From Actinomycetes bacterium (GTDB lineage Bacteria > Actinomycetota > Acidimicrobiia > Acidimicrobiales > Bog-793), in contig JAKBPI010000004.1 of assembly GCA_021829645.1 (NCBI GenBank), positions 40,371 through 104,370 of the forward strand: a DNA stretch of 64,000 nt, read 5' to 3'. Positions 7,014-15,540 of this stretch are shown here, in pieces. The stretch's first letter is position 1. Every line of letters begins with the position of its first letter. The translations under genes were made by a program, and so were the position numbers. The notes beneath the pieces were generated by a model, which saw nothing but the letters and a program-made list of their open reading frames with translations, was not told the origin of the DNA and searched no databases.

Positions 7014-9928
7014 CTTTCTTTTGTCTCAGCCCAACTTCTTCCCCAGCCAATATTGACTTCTAGGGGAACGTCAAGAAGAATTGCCCCTTCCATTTCCTGT
7101 TGGCAACATGTGATCATGTAATCCTTTTCCGCAAAAGGAACTTCCAAAATAATCTCGTCGTGAACTTGTAGAACTATGCGAGAGCGCAATTGCTGATCGG
7201 TGATCACTTGATCGATATTTATTAAAGCCACTTTAAAAATATCAGCGGCTAGGCCCTGTATACCTGCATTCATGGCTTGGCGCTCTCCCGCTTGCCGCAA
7301 TGTTCTATTGGATGAATTCAGATCATTGATATAGCGACGTCTGTGGAGTAGTGTTGTGGTGTAACCGTCATCCCTTGCATTCCGAATTGTGTTTGACATG
7401 TAATTTTTAACTTGAGGGAAAGCCGCAAAATAGCTTTCCAATATTGCCTGCGCTTCGCTAACTTCTATACCAAGGCGCTGGGCAAGACCGTATGCCTCCA
7501 TGCCATAGATAAGACCGTAGCTCACCATCTTTGCTTTTTGGCGCATTGCAGACGTTACTTGTTCAGGGGCTATGCCAAAAACCCCAGCAGCTGTGGCAGT
7601 ATGAATATCTAAATTATCAGAAAATGCCTGTATAAGACCAGGATCTTTAGAAAGATGGGCAATAATCCTGAGTTCTATTTGATTGTAATCGGCCGCTATT
7701 AAGATGTGGTTCTCTTCTGCTATAAATGCCTCGCGAAATCTTTTGCCGTCTTTTGTTCTCAAAGGTATATTGTGCAAATTTGGTTTATCTGAAGATAGTC
7801 TTCCGGTACGGGCAACAGTTTGGTGAAACGTTGCATGTATGCGTCCGTCTTTTTGGATTTCTTTAATCAGGCCCAATGCATAAGTTGATCTCAACTTTTC
7901 CAGTTCTCGATGGCGCAGAATGTATTGAATGATCGGATGCTGTAGTTTTAATTTTTCCAAGCTGGCGGCATCAGTAGAAAAAGAGGTTTTACCCTTGGTT
8001 TTTTTTACGGGAGCCAGACCAAGCCTATCGTATAGAATATGACTCAATTGCTTAGGGGAGTTGAGATTAAATGTCTCTTGGGCAAGATCGAATACTTTTG
8101 TTTCTAGATCACTAAGTTCATCCGTTAAGTCTGACAATATCGCTTCGAGTTGGACTCTATCAACCTTGATGCCGCAAAATTCCATTTTAGCCAGTACGGT
8201 CTCTAGGGGTATTTCTATTTCGTGTAAAAGCACCAACCCATGTACAGACTTCAATTCTTTTGCCAACTTATATGTTAAGAGAATTAGAATCATCAAATCC
8301 TCAGGAAAAGTATTTCCCTCTTCCGTGGTCGCCGTCATAGAGAATTCTAATTGGACTACATCCTTTGTTGAAGTAAAATCTCGGCGTACATCGCTGTCCA
8401 AAAACTTTTCCGCCAAGCCGCGTAAGTCCATTTGTCCTATGTCCGCATCAAGTAGATATCCGGCGAGTAAAGCGTCAAATAAAATATGCTTTATGCAAAC
8501 CCCATATCCCAAAAGATAACACAATAAGGGTTTTAGGGCATAGGAAATACAGAAGTTTTCTCCAGTTGCAAATGAGTTAAATGCCTTAAAAATGTCAGGA
8601 TCGCCTAAGTGTCTTAGCTCAAAAGTCAATACTGCTGAAACAGGCGATTCGCTGTCGGATGGTTCATTTAGATAATGGGGTTCCCAAGGGTGAATTCTTT
8701 CTACTTCCAGAACATGCTTTTGAAAAAAATTATTTTTCTTGGCAAGAAAGTTCCTGGTAAATTCTTCTGAAGTTTCAAGAATTGCTGTCGAAATAACGGT
8801 ATCGTCTGATGTTTTCTCTTTATCGTAAAGAAGGAGATATATGTTGCTTTTGTTATTTAGACTTTCAAAGAAATCAATAATTTCTTCTTTTGTGGCCAAG
8901 CGTTTTAAAGATTCAGTTTGTACTTCGGTAAGCGTAACGGGATCAGTAGCGGGTGTAGCAGTATCTTCGGTTTCTGTGGCTAGCACATCGGTTTCTGTGG
9001 CTAGCACAACATCTCTGCCGATATCTATGGCGCTTTGATGGTGTGCATATTTGGTGTCTAGAATCTTGAGTATCTTTTCTTTGGTACTTTTGATTCGATA
9101 TTTACCAAAAAGTTCGTTTAGTAGCTGACGGTCTTCGCGTCCGAGAGTTAAATCTCCAAAAGAAAAATTAATCGGAACATCTCTCACCGCCAATGTCATC
9201 CGAAGATTTAGGTATACCCTTTCCCTGGCACTTTGCAGTGCCTCTTTTTGCTTTGGTGGGTATTCTTCCAAGTGTTTGTATATTCCATCGAGATCATGAT
9301 GCATATTGATCAGCTTTGCCGCTGTTTTTGGACCTATCCCCGGCGCTCCAGGCAGATTGTCGGAAGGATCTCCTCTTAGGGCTGCCAAGACGGGATAAGA
9401 ACTTGGCATGACCTCTGTGCGATCTAAGATACCTTTTTCGTCGTAGATGACATAGTCTTTGACTCCGTGCATGAGATATAAGACTTTAACGTAGGGGTCT
9501 TTTACCAGTTGGAATGAGTCGCGGTCGCCGGTTACGATCACAACCTCACTGCTTTCTTCTGCCGCTTTAGTGGCAATGGTTGCAATGAGGTCATCTGCTT
9601 CGTAGTAGGGGTGTTCCACGATTAAGAAGTTAAATGCGCTGGCAATTTCTTTTATTGCCTCTACCTGAAAAATCAGTGATTCGGGAGTTTCCGGTCTACC
9701 TTCTTTGTAGTGGGGGTCCAGTTCACTTCGAAAAGTCGGCTCCGGTCTGTCAAAAGCAATAGCAATTCCCGTAGGGTGGGTGTCTTCCAGTAATTTGGCG
9801 AATGTAGAGTAAAACCCATGTATGGCGTGCGTCTCGTTTCCCTTGTCGTCAGATAGTCCGGAAGCAAGTAGGGCGAAGTAAGCCCGATACGCCAAGGAAT
9901 GTCCGTCTAGTAACAAATATTTGTTCAC
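7010..9928 (-). CDS. polA: DNA polymerase I
   Basis: Repairs gaps and removes RNA primers. It is 972 residues. The N-terminal 5'-3' flap nuclease (LLDGHSLAYRAYFAL at the start, GDRDSFQLV, GIGPKTAAKL) is followed by a central exonuclease-like region whose acidic residues look degenerate, as in many actinobacterial PolA proteins. The C-terminal polymerase has motif A (DYNQIELRIIAHLS), motif B (RQKAKMVSYGLIYGM) and motif C (VHDEIILE). The start is a GTG at 9928. A linker near residues 305-320 carries a 21-base tandem duplication (VLATETD twice). polA near rpsA, coaE and pdtaR matches Mycobacterium gene order. It converges on the hypothetical at 5703 with overlapping stops. Confidence 0.97.
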   Translation of the reverse strand: MNKYLLLDGHSLAYRAYFALLASGLSDDKGNETHAIHGFYSTFAKLLEDTHPTGIAIAFDRPEPTFRSELDPHYKEGRPETPESLIFQVEAIKEIASAFNFLIVEHPYYEADDLIATIATKAAEESSEVVIVTGDRDSFQLVKDPYVKVLYLMHGVKDYVIYDEKGILDRTEVMPSSYPVLAALRGDPSDNLPGAPGIGPKTAAKLINMHHDLDGIYKHLEEYPPKQKEALQSARERVYLNLRMTLAVRDVPINFSFGDLTLGREDRQLLNELFGKYRIKSTKEKILKILDTKYAHHQSAIDIGRDVVLATETDVLATETEDTATPATDPVTLTEVQTESLKRLATKEEIIDFFESLNNKSNIYLLLYDKEKTSDDTVISTAILETSEEFTRNFLAKKNNFFQKHVLEVERIHPWEPHYLNEPSDSESPVSAVLTFELRHLGDPDIFKAFNSFATGENFCISYALKPLLCYLLGYGVCIKHILFDALLAGYLLDADIGQMDLRGLAEKFLDSDVRRDFTSTKDVVQLEFSMTATTEEGNTFPEDLMILILLTYKLAKELKSVHGLVLLHEIEIPLETVLAKMEFCGIKVDRVQLEAILSDLTDELSDLETKVFDLAQETFNLNSPKQLSHILYDRLGLAPVKKTKGKTSFSTDAASLEKLKLQHPIIQYILRHRELEKLRSTYALGLIKEIQKDGRIHATFHQTVARTGRLSSDKPNLHNIPLRTKDGKRFREAFIAEENHILIAADYNQIELRIIAHLSKDPGLIQAFSDNLDIHTATAAGVFGIAPEQVTSAMRQKAKMVSYGLIYGMEAYGLAQRLGIEVSEAQAILESYFAAFPQVKNYMSNTIRNARDDGYTTTLLHRRRYINDLNSSNRTLRQAGERQAMNAGIQGLAADIFKVALINIDQVITDQQLRSRIVLQVHDEIILEVPFAEKDYMITCCQQEMEGAILLDVPLEVNIGWGRSWAETKES
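8968..9009. repeat. Two 21-bp tandem repeats inside polA
   Basis: The unit CGGTTTCTGTGGCTAGCAC plus two bases occurs twice in a row, at 8968-8988 and 8989-9009, differing at the last base. It keeps the reading frame and encodes a seven-residue repeat in the acidic linker between the nuclease and polymerase parts of PolA. Confidence 0.85.
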
Positions 9929-10017
9929 TTTTGCAGCCTACCTTGTCAGCGCTGTCTTTGTCTGTAAAATAAAAAAGAGCTTTCTCCAAACTGCCAAATA
10001 TCGGTAGAATATACTTT

Positions 10018-10695
10018 ATGGCAGACGGCTATCACCCACCATTGGAAGAGTATTTAGAGGCTATCTATTCCTTGAGTGAAGAAGGTACCTCAACCATACA
10101 AGCGCGTGTTGCTGAAAGACTCGGTCACACTCCACAGACCGTATCGGAAACCGTTCATAGGCTTATCGATGAAGGCTATTTGACCATCAATCAGCAGAAA
10201 ATGATAGATTTTACTCCGATCGGACGCAAGCTGAGTGAATCCATTGTCAGACGGCATCGACTCGCCGAACGTTTCATAGTTGAGATCGTCGGTCTCCCGT
10301 GGAGCCAGGCTCACATAGAAGCGGGACGGTGGGAACATGTTATTTCTCCGGAGGTTGAGAAACGCTTCGTGGAATTACTTGGCAACCCCACAACTTGTCC
10401 GCATGGAAACCCTATCCCCGGAACTCCTTATTCCACCACACGACAATATCCGTTATCAGAAATTGCTAACAGCACCGAAGTGGTGGTCAAAAGGATTACG
10501 GAACAAGTTGAAGTCAGTCATGAAATGTTGATTTATCTTGAATTAAACGGTATTATGCCTGGATCTCATGTTCAGATCAATGCCAAAACCCAAGACAGAA
10601 CATTGATGCTTGAAGTTTTAGATCCATACAAAAAAGAACCGGTATTGATAGAAAACCGTTTAGCGGATCAAATATTTTGCATATTGCCGCAGTAG
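10018..10695 (+). CDS. DtxR/IdeR-family metal-dependent transcriptional regulator
   Basis: A 225-residue three-domain regulator. It has an N-terminal winged helix (recognition helix HTPQTVSETVHRLIDEGYL), a dimerisation/metal domain (RHRLAERFIVEIVGLPW through NPTTCPHGNPIPG, nearly the family signature) and a C-terminal FeoA/SH3-like domain (GIMPGSHVQINAK). These proteins repress iron or manganese uptake when metal is bound. Oddly, two ligands of the primary site are changed: DtxR Met10 aligns with Glu (PLEEYLE) and Cys102 with Gly (EAGRWEHV), while the following Glu-His is kept. Metal choice may therefore differ. No ribosome binding site is seen, and TAGAAT at 10004-10009 sits 8 bases before the ATG, which fits a leaderless mRNA. 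Confidence 0.92.
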   Translation: MADGYHPPLEEYLEAIYSLSEEGTSTIQARVAERLGHTPQTVSETVHRLIDEGYLTINQQKMIDFTPIGRKLSESIVRRHRLAERFIVEIVGLPWSQAHIEAGRWEHVISPEVEKRFVELLGNPTTCPHGNPIPGTPYSTTRQYPLSEIANSTEVVVKRITEQVEVSHEMLIYLELNGIMPGSHVQINAKTQDRTLMLEVLDPYKKEPVLIENRLADQIFCILPQ

Positions 10696-10737
10696 AGTAA
10701 GATCAATGTCTGTAAAGGTATTTACCGAGTCCAATTT

Positions 10738-11340
10738 TTAGACTTGGTTTGGTCTGAGTCCGGACTCGACTATTTCTCTGGATACTTCTCTCATGCTGAG
10801 GCGTCTGTCCATAGCGGTTTTCTGGATAAACGAGAATGCATCCTGTTCACTCAGTCGTAAATCATCCATCAAGCGACCTTTGGCTCTGTCAACCCACCGT
10901 CTTGTTTCCAATTGTTCGGCTAGACCTCTTTTGTCTGCTGCCAAAGTGGCATTTTCCTCTTCAAGTGCCTGTATTTCACGAAATCTTGCCAAGGCGACTT
11001 CAATAGCAGGTAAAAGTTCTTCTTTTTGAAATGGTTTGACCAAATAAGCTAACGCCCCGGCGTCTCTGGCCTTGTCGATGAGTGATCTTTGACTGAATGC
11101 AGTCAAAATCAAAATAGCCAATTTTTCATTGGCTTGGATTTGCTTAGCTGCGCTCAAGCCGTCAAGGCCGGGCATTTTGATATCCATGATAATAAGGTCA
11201 GGTTTTAGCTCGGATGCCAGTCGGATAGCTTCATCACCCCTACCAGTTTCACCGACGACGTCGTAACCTTCTTCCGTTAACATTTCCCGCAGATCAAGTC
11301 GGACTATGGCTTCATCTTCTGCAACAAGTACCCTGGTCAT
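10738..11340 (-). CDS. pdtaR: ANTAR-domain response regulator (PdtaR-like)
   Basis: A receiver domain (residues 1-120, phospho-acceptor Asp in LIIMDIKMPG, conserved LVKPF loop) joined by a coiled coil to an RNA-binding ANTAR domain (AKGRLMDDLRLSEQDAFSF). It closely resembles M. tuberculosis Rv1626 (PdtaR), an antiterminator that binds paired hairpins in target leaders when phosphorylated. The start ATG overlaps the stop of the small upstream gene (TAATG), so the two are translationally coupled. No cognate histidine kinase is nearby, as in Mycobacterium, where the kinase PdtaS is encoded elsewhere. Its position near polA and rpsA also matches Mycobacterium. Confidence 0.93.
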   Translation of the reverse strand: MTRVLVAEDEAIVRLDLREMLTEEGYDVVGETGRGDEAIRLASELKPDLIIMDIKMPGLDGLSAAKQIQANEKLAILILTAFSQRSLIDKARDAGALAYLVKPFQKEELLPAIEVALARFREIQALEEENATLAADKRGLAEQLETRRWVDRAKGRLMDDLRLSEQDAFSFIQKTAMDRRLSMREVSREIVESGLRPNQV

Positions 11341-11564
11341 TATCTATCCTTCTCTCTCAGTTTAGCGAGGAGTTTCTCTCTTTCTTTTTCAAGTTGTAAA
11401 ACAACATCGGCGGCTTTCTGTAAATTCTCCAATGCCAAATTAGCATGTCTGAGCGTCAAGTCGGCTTGTTCTTGGTCGAACATAGAACCAGAAACCAAAG
11501 CCCTGACTCGTTCATCTTCGGCTATCTCGCAGAGTGTATCAGCCTGTTCTTGCAGTGATGCCAA
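11340..11564 (-). CDS. Small helical protein coupled to pdtaR, start uncertain
   Basis: A 74-residue mostly helical, charged protein ending in a coiled coil (ENLQKAADVVLQLEKERE). I do not recognise a family. The listed start is a TTG at 11564 with only a weak purine stretch upstream. The frame stays open 31 further codons, to a stop at 11658-11660, and reads sensibly (ENSLFLLNDRLIKEKSN). That extension contains no ATG, GTG or TTG. Yet a good ribosome binding site, AGGAG, lies at about 11655-11659, six bases before an in-frame ATA at 11648. The true product may be about 102 residues with a non-standard start. Its stop overlaps the pdtaR start by one base, so it likely works with PdtaR. Confidence 0.55.
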   Translation of the reverse strand: MASLQEQADTLCEIAEDERVRALVSGSMFDQEQADLTLRHANLALENLQKAADVVLQLEKEREKLLAKLREKDR

Positions 11565-11689
11565 ATTTGACTTTTCTTTAATTAGGCGATCATTTAGTAG
11601 AAACAGACTGTTTTCAATTCTGGAAGTTGAATTAAAAAAAGCCTTTATTGTGAACTCCTAACCGGTTATGCCCTTTATTTTATCAAAGC

Positions 11690-12838
11690 TTACTTGTGAA
11701 AGAAATGGTGAGCCGGGTAAATACATTCAAAAGGCGATTTTTGCTCCTTTATAAATTCGATGTGCTTCGAATCGAATATAGACTCATCTATTAGCCGAAC
11801 TCCCAGTCCGGTAGTGTTGGGGATCTCAAGATAACCATTTCTTAATAGGTGCGGCGAGGTGATATCTTGCAGGTAGTAATTTTGAGAAGGACCGATGTCG
11901 CTTCCCAAAGTAATCGTTTCCAAAGATGCCATGGCCAAAGAAACCGCTCTGGCGATACCGGCTTCATACATACCTCCGAGCGAAGTTTGAAGGCGATATT
12001 GATGTGCTAAATCTAAGGCGGCTAAACTGGGGATAACACCACCAAGTCTGGATGGCTTAATTACTATTCCGCTGCCGAGTTGCAACTCTCCGATTGTGGC
12101 GATTTGTAGTAAGTCCGATACTGATTCGTCTAAAAGCAGGTGACAACCTATATTTTTCTTTAGTTGTGTCAGATATAGAATTTGATCACGTGGTATGGGC
12201 TGCTCAATCGCAATAATTCGTTCATCAAAGTTACCGATTGATATGAGGGTATCTAGGTCATGCTTATCTAAAGAATAAGACTCATTGGCGTCTAGAAATA
12301 TTTCTAAGTTTGTTTCATTTGGGTAGGCAGAAAAAATAGCTTTAACAAGATTCATGTCGTAAGCAGGATATATTTTGCATTTTATTCTCCTGTAACCTTT
12401 GCTCAGGGCATCCCCTATGGCAGAAATAGTATTTTGAATATCGTCAGAGATACCGATTGTCATACCGGCCGGAATAGTGGTTTTTGTGGGTTGTCCATGT
12501 GTTAGGAAAGAAAGTAAGGAAATATTTTGTGATTTGGTCAAAAGATCTAAAAGGGCCATTTCAACGGCTGCTTTGGCTTGCGAGTAGCCCTTGAGTTTGT
12601 TGAAAAACGTCAGTATGGTATGCAGTGTCGTTGGAAAAGGAAGAGTTATAATGTGGGGTAGCAGAAAATCTTTCAAAACAAAATCAGAGACGGATAAATA
12701 TTCGGGAGAATAATAAGGATCTCCTAGCGCAGAGCATTCACCGATACCCTTACCAATGGAGGTATCGATCTTTATCAGTAGCACAGGTCGCCAAGAGACA
12801 ATTCCATGAGCAGTTTGAATCGGTTCTCGTAGCCGCAA
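11690..12838 (-). CDS. menC: o-Succinylbenzoate synthase-like enolase superfamily enzyme
   Basis: Dehydrates SHCHC to o-succinylbenzoate in menaquinone synthesis. It belongs to the muconate-lactonising subgroup of the enolase superfamily. Visible catalytic signatures are RIKCKIYP (KxK lysines), FLDANESYS and IEQPIP with LLLDES (metal ligands), and GIVIKPSRLGG (the second lysine). The listed TTG start begins at LRLREPIQTAHG. Family members usually have about ten more N-terminal residues forming the first strand. The frame continues upstream with plausible sequence (TIDKISTVRVD) but no standard start codon, so the N-terminus is unsettled. A related N-acylamino acid racemase activity cannot be excluded. 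No other men genes are in the window. Confidence 0.82.
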   Translation of the reverse strand: MRLREPIQTAHGIVSWRPVLLIKIDTSIGKGIGECSALGDPYYSPEYLSVSDFVLKDFLLPHIITLPFPTTLHTILTFFNKLKGYSQAKAAVEMALLDLLTKSQNISLLSFLTHGQPTKTTIPAGMTIGISDDIQNTISAIGDALSKGYRRIKCKIYPAYDMNLVKAIFSAYPNETNLEIFLDANESYSLDKHDLDTLISIGNFDERIIAIEQPIPRDQILYLTQLKKNIGCHLLLDESVSDLLQIATIGELQLGSGIVIKPSRLGGVIPSLAALDLAHQYRLQTSLGGMYEAGIARAVSLAMASLETITLGSDIGPSQNYYLQDITSPHLLRNGYLEIPNTTGLGVRLIDESIFDSKHIEFIKEQKSPFECIYPAHHFFHK

Positions 12839-12954
12839 GTCAACGCGTACTGTTGAGATCTTGTCGATTGTGAAAGGTAAATTCGTTAATTCTCCAGAAT
12901 TAATTTTGATAATTACTCCTTTAGCGTATGGAAAGCATGTAACCTCTAAACATT

Positions 12955-13037
<83 letters not shown>

Positions 13038-13325
13038 CATTCACCATAGCTATACTTTATATCCTTAGCAGTTCTTTTTTACTGATACAGACAATTGGGG
13101 ATACGTCTCTTTCTAATTACCGCATCTAATAACAATTTTGAGTCCCAATGTTTACAGAAAAGTTACAATAAAAATACGTCTTTTCGTGTAATGCTTTTGT
13201 AATCTGATGCCGGATAATTATTAATGTTTATATTGATTTTTTTGATAATATGTTTTGATAAAATACTACAATTAAAAAATAATATTTATTAGTTGACATC
13301 AATGATTTCAGTGGGAGAATCATCA

Positions 13326-13700
13326 ATGCCTATCAAAACAGTGACACAAAATTTTTGTGATGTATGCTACAAAGAGTATCCGAATCAGCTGGTTGATGCC
13401 ACAAGTAAACTTAGATTTACATGGCAGAGTAAATCGTACGTTATATTGACCTGTGATCAACACACCATAGAAATGGTCGAACAATTTAACAAACTTTTAG
13501 CATTTGCTTCACCTGAAGGAAAAGCTCAACCCTCACCCAAAACACAAGGGCAATCACAACATGTTATCAAGAACAAGTCTGCATTTTCTTCTTTGTCAGC
13601 ATCAGAAAAGGATCGCTTTCGCTCTTGGGTGCACATGCCGAACGCCAGACATATATCCGATGCACGGGTTTACGAATGGATAGCATTAGGAAAACCGTAA
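13326..13700 (+). CDS. Lsr2-like protein with N-terminal Cys motif
   Basis: A 124-residue protein. The N-terminal half has CDVCYKEY and later TCDQH, a CxxC plus C/H arrangement that could bind zinc. The C-terminal 35 residues (SASEKDRFRSWVHMPNARH then ISDARVYEWIAL) resemble the Lsr2 DNA-binding domain, which bridges AT-rich DNA in Actinobacteria. Lsr2 itself has a different N-terminal dimerisation domain. I chose the ATG at 13326 because GGGAG lies 8 bases upstream; an in-frame TTG at 13293 would add 11 residues. The gene sits in a markedly AT-rich stretch, the kind of DNA Lsr2 binds. Role in silencing is inference. Confidence 0.6.
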   Translation: MPIKTVTQNFCDVCYKEYPNQLVDATSKLRFTWQSKSYVILTCDQHTIEMVEQFNKLLAFASPEGKAQPSPKTQGQSQHVIKNKSAFSSLSASEKDRFRSWVHMPNARHISDARVYEWIALGKP

Positions 13701-13835
13701 CACGATTTTGAGCATACATTTTTGAGCATACATTCCACTTTCGTTACTTTAGTAATGCTGATGTTTTATAAGCTAATACGTGAAAAAATAAAAATATTTA
13801 TAATTTATAAATAAAAAAATATACAAAGGAATCTT

Positions 13836-15176
13836 TTATTTTTCTGTTGAAAAATATTGACTTACAAATTGTGCCAAGACTCCCGGTAAAGAAAACGATG
13901 GGTAAATAGCCGCGGCCACTCCTTCACACATAACTATTGCTTTTACCAAAAGAAATAGCTCGGATGGAAAAATTAATTTATACTTATGTCCTACTTTAAA
14001 CACGTCTAAAAAAAGTGGACCAAGTTTTATATTGCGCAATTCTGTCAACATATAGCTTTTTGTCAGACGTTCCAATTCGTCAATAAATGTGTCCGGTAAC
14101 TTATCGTCGGCAATTCCTAGGGCAGCTAATGCTCGCGCACTGGCTTTCATGTCTAATTTTGTTATCGAGATTGCTATTGCTACGAGATTGTTTAGCATTT
14201 TTTCATCAATAGACCCGACCATTCCGAAATCGATGAAAGCCAATTTATGGTTTTCGAGTACTAAAATATTTCCAGGATGTGGATCAGCATGGTAAAAACC
14301 GTGAATAAACACCATATAAAGGTAGCTTTTTGTAAAATCGGAAGCAATTCTATAGTTGTCAACTGCGGCGAGCCCCAGTTCTGGCAGTTTGTCTAATGTA
14401 ACACCGTTAAATTTTTCCAAGACTATCACCCGCGAAGTGAGGTATTCCCCATAGACTTGAGGAACTTTGACGTCTATTTCTTTCAGTATTGCTAGAAATT
14501 TTCTGCAGTTATCTGCTTCGTTCAGATAATCAATTTCATGGAGTATAGTCATGGCAAATTCAGCAATAAAACCTTTGATATCAAGACGTTGCAAAATGCC
14601 TACGCGGAAGAAATGAAATTTACCTGCATATTTTAGAATTGCTAAATCTATGTAAATCTGTTCTCTGACGTTGGGCTTGATGACTTTCACAATGACGTCA
14701 TCACCGTTTTTGAGAGACGCAGAATGGACTTGGCCGATTGACGCGCTGGCCAAGGGTGTTTCGTCAAAAGATAAAAATACTTCGTTTATATTTGACCCCA
14801 ACTCTTGCTCAATGATGGCTTTTATTTTTGCTGCATTTTCAGGTAAAGCGTGGTCTTGAAGAAGTGATAGAGCTGATATAACGGATTCTGGCAAGATGTC
14901 TGCTCTCGTAGAGAGTACTTGAGCCAGTTTTATGAACGTAGGACCAAGTAGCGAGAACGCCGTTATTAGTCTTATATTCAGTACCTCACGAAAATAACTA
15001 TTATCGTGAGGTACTGAATATCCTTTGTCGTCGTGTATTCCTTCTCGGTGATTGTGAGAGGTATTTCGAGTCTTGGTAGCAAGATATTTTGAAAAGAGTT
15101 GTTTCTGTTTTAAAAACATTACTCGCAAGTGTTCAATGGTAATTGCGACAATAAAGATTAAGGTTTGAGTCGTCAT
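13836..15176 (-). CDS. ABC1/AarF/UbiB family atypical kinase
   Basis: A 446-residue membrane-associated atypical kinase/ATPase of the family needed for ubiquinone or other isoprenoid quinone lipids. Signatures: GPTFIKLAQVLSTRADILP (the KxGQ segment, here KLAQ), LASASIGQVHSA (Ala-rich nucleotide loop), HADPHPGNILVL (catalytic loop) and FIDFGMVG (metal site). A hydrophobic N-terminus (LIFIVAITI) may anchor it. Family members often have C-terminal membrane helices; here the tail has moderate hydrophobicity only. The gene contains a perfect 18-bp inverted repeat at codons for YSVPHDNSYFREVLN, just before the KxGQ segment, which is unusual inside a coding region. It is divergent from fabD. Confidence 0.88.
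   Translation of the reverse strand: MTTQTLIFIVAITIEHLRVMFLKQKQLFSKYLATKTRNTSHNHREGIHDDKGYSVPHDNSYFREVLNIRLITAFSLLGPTFIKLAQVLSTRADILPESVISALSLLQDHALPENAAKIKAIIEQELGSNINEVFLSFDETPLASASIGQVHSASLKNGDDVIVKVIKPNVREQIYIDLAILKYAGKFHFFRVGILQRLDIKGFIAEFAMTILHEIDYLNEADNCRKFLAILKEIDVKVPQVYGEYLTSRVIVLEKFNGVTLDKLPELGLAAVDNYRIASDFTKSYLYMVFIHGFYHADPHPGNILVLENHKLAFIDFGMVGSIDEKMLNNLVAIAISITKLDMKASARALAALGIADDKLPDTFIDELERLTKSYMLTELRNIKLGPLFLDVFKVGHKYKLIFPSELFLLVKAIVMCEGVAAAIYPSFSLPGVLAQFVSQYFSTEK
14974..15021. repeat. Perfect 18-bp inverted repeat inside the UbiB-like gene
   Basis: Left arm 14974-14991 (ATATTCAGTACCTCACGA) and right arm 15004-15021 are exact reverse complements, separated by 12 AT-rich bases. 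The whole hairpin is translated in frame. Confidence 0.95.
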
Positions 15177-15540
15177 TACCCAGGCAATTTGGATGCTGCG
15201 TTTTGTTAAAAGCAGCAGTGTGTGCTGGTAGCGTGTTTTCTCAATAGAAATAGTTTCCCCTTTTAATTAAAATTCTTTACAAATATCCTAGGCTCTCAAT
15301 TGTAACAAATGTGGGATTTTTATTTTTGGTGATCGATCAAGGCTGTGTTCTCAACATAAGAGCGCTTACTGGAGATGGCGAAAAGTTATCAATGGTCATC
15401 TAAACCTCAATGAATGACGATGTGTTGCTATAATCGGCATACTGGCATTTAGTAGTTCATATTCACTGACGCTTTAGCGCTCAGAGGGTAAAATATATAT
15501 AAGTTGCAAAATTTTTTGATTTCGGAAGGAGTTTGACCGT
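15177..15540. other. Divergent intergenic region between the UbiB-like gene and fabD
   Basis: 364 bases with no gene. A TATAAT at 15429-15434 could be a -10 box for fabD but lacks a good -35. A short palindrome, GCGCTCAGAG preceded by GACGCTTTA, lies near 15470. GGAAGGAG at about 15522-15529 is the fabD ribosome binding site. Nothing else is recognised. Confidence 0.5.

Noticed and set aside
15429..15434. TATAAT upstream of fabD as a promoter
   Set aside because: No matching -35 element, and the leader would be about 100 bases; kept only as a remark in the intergenic entry.
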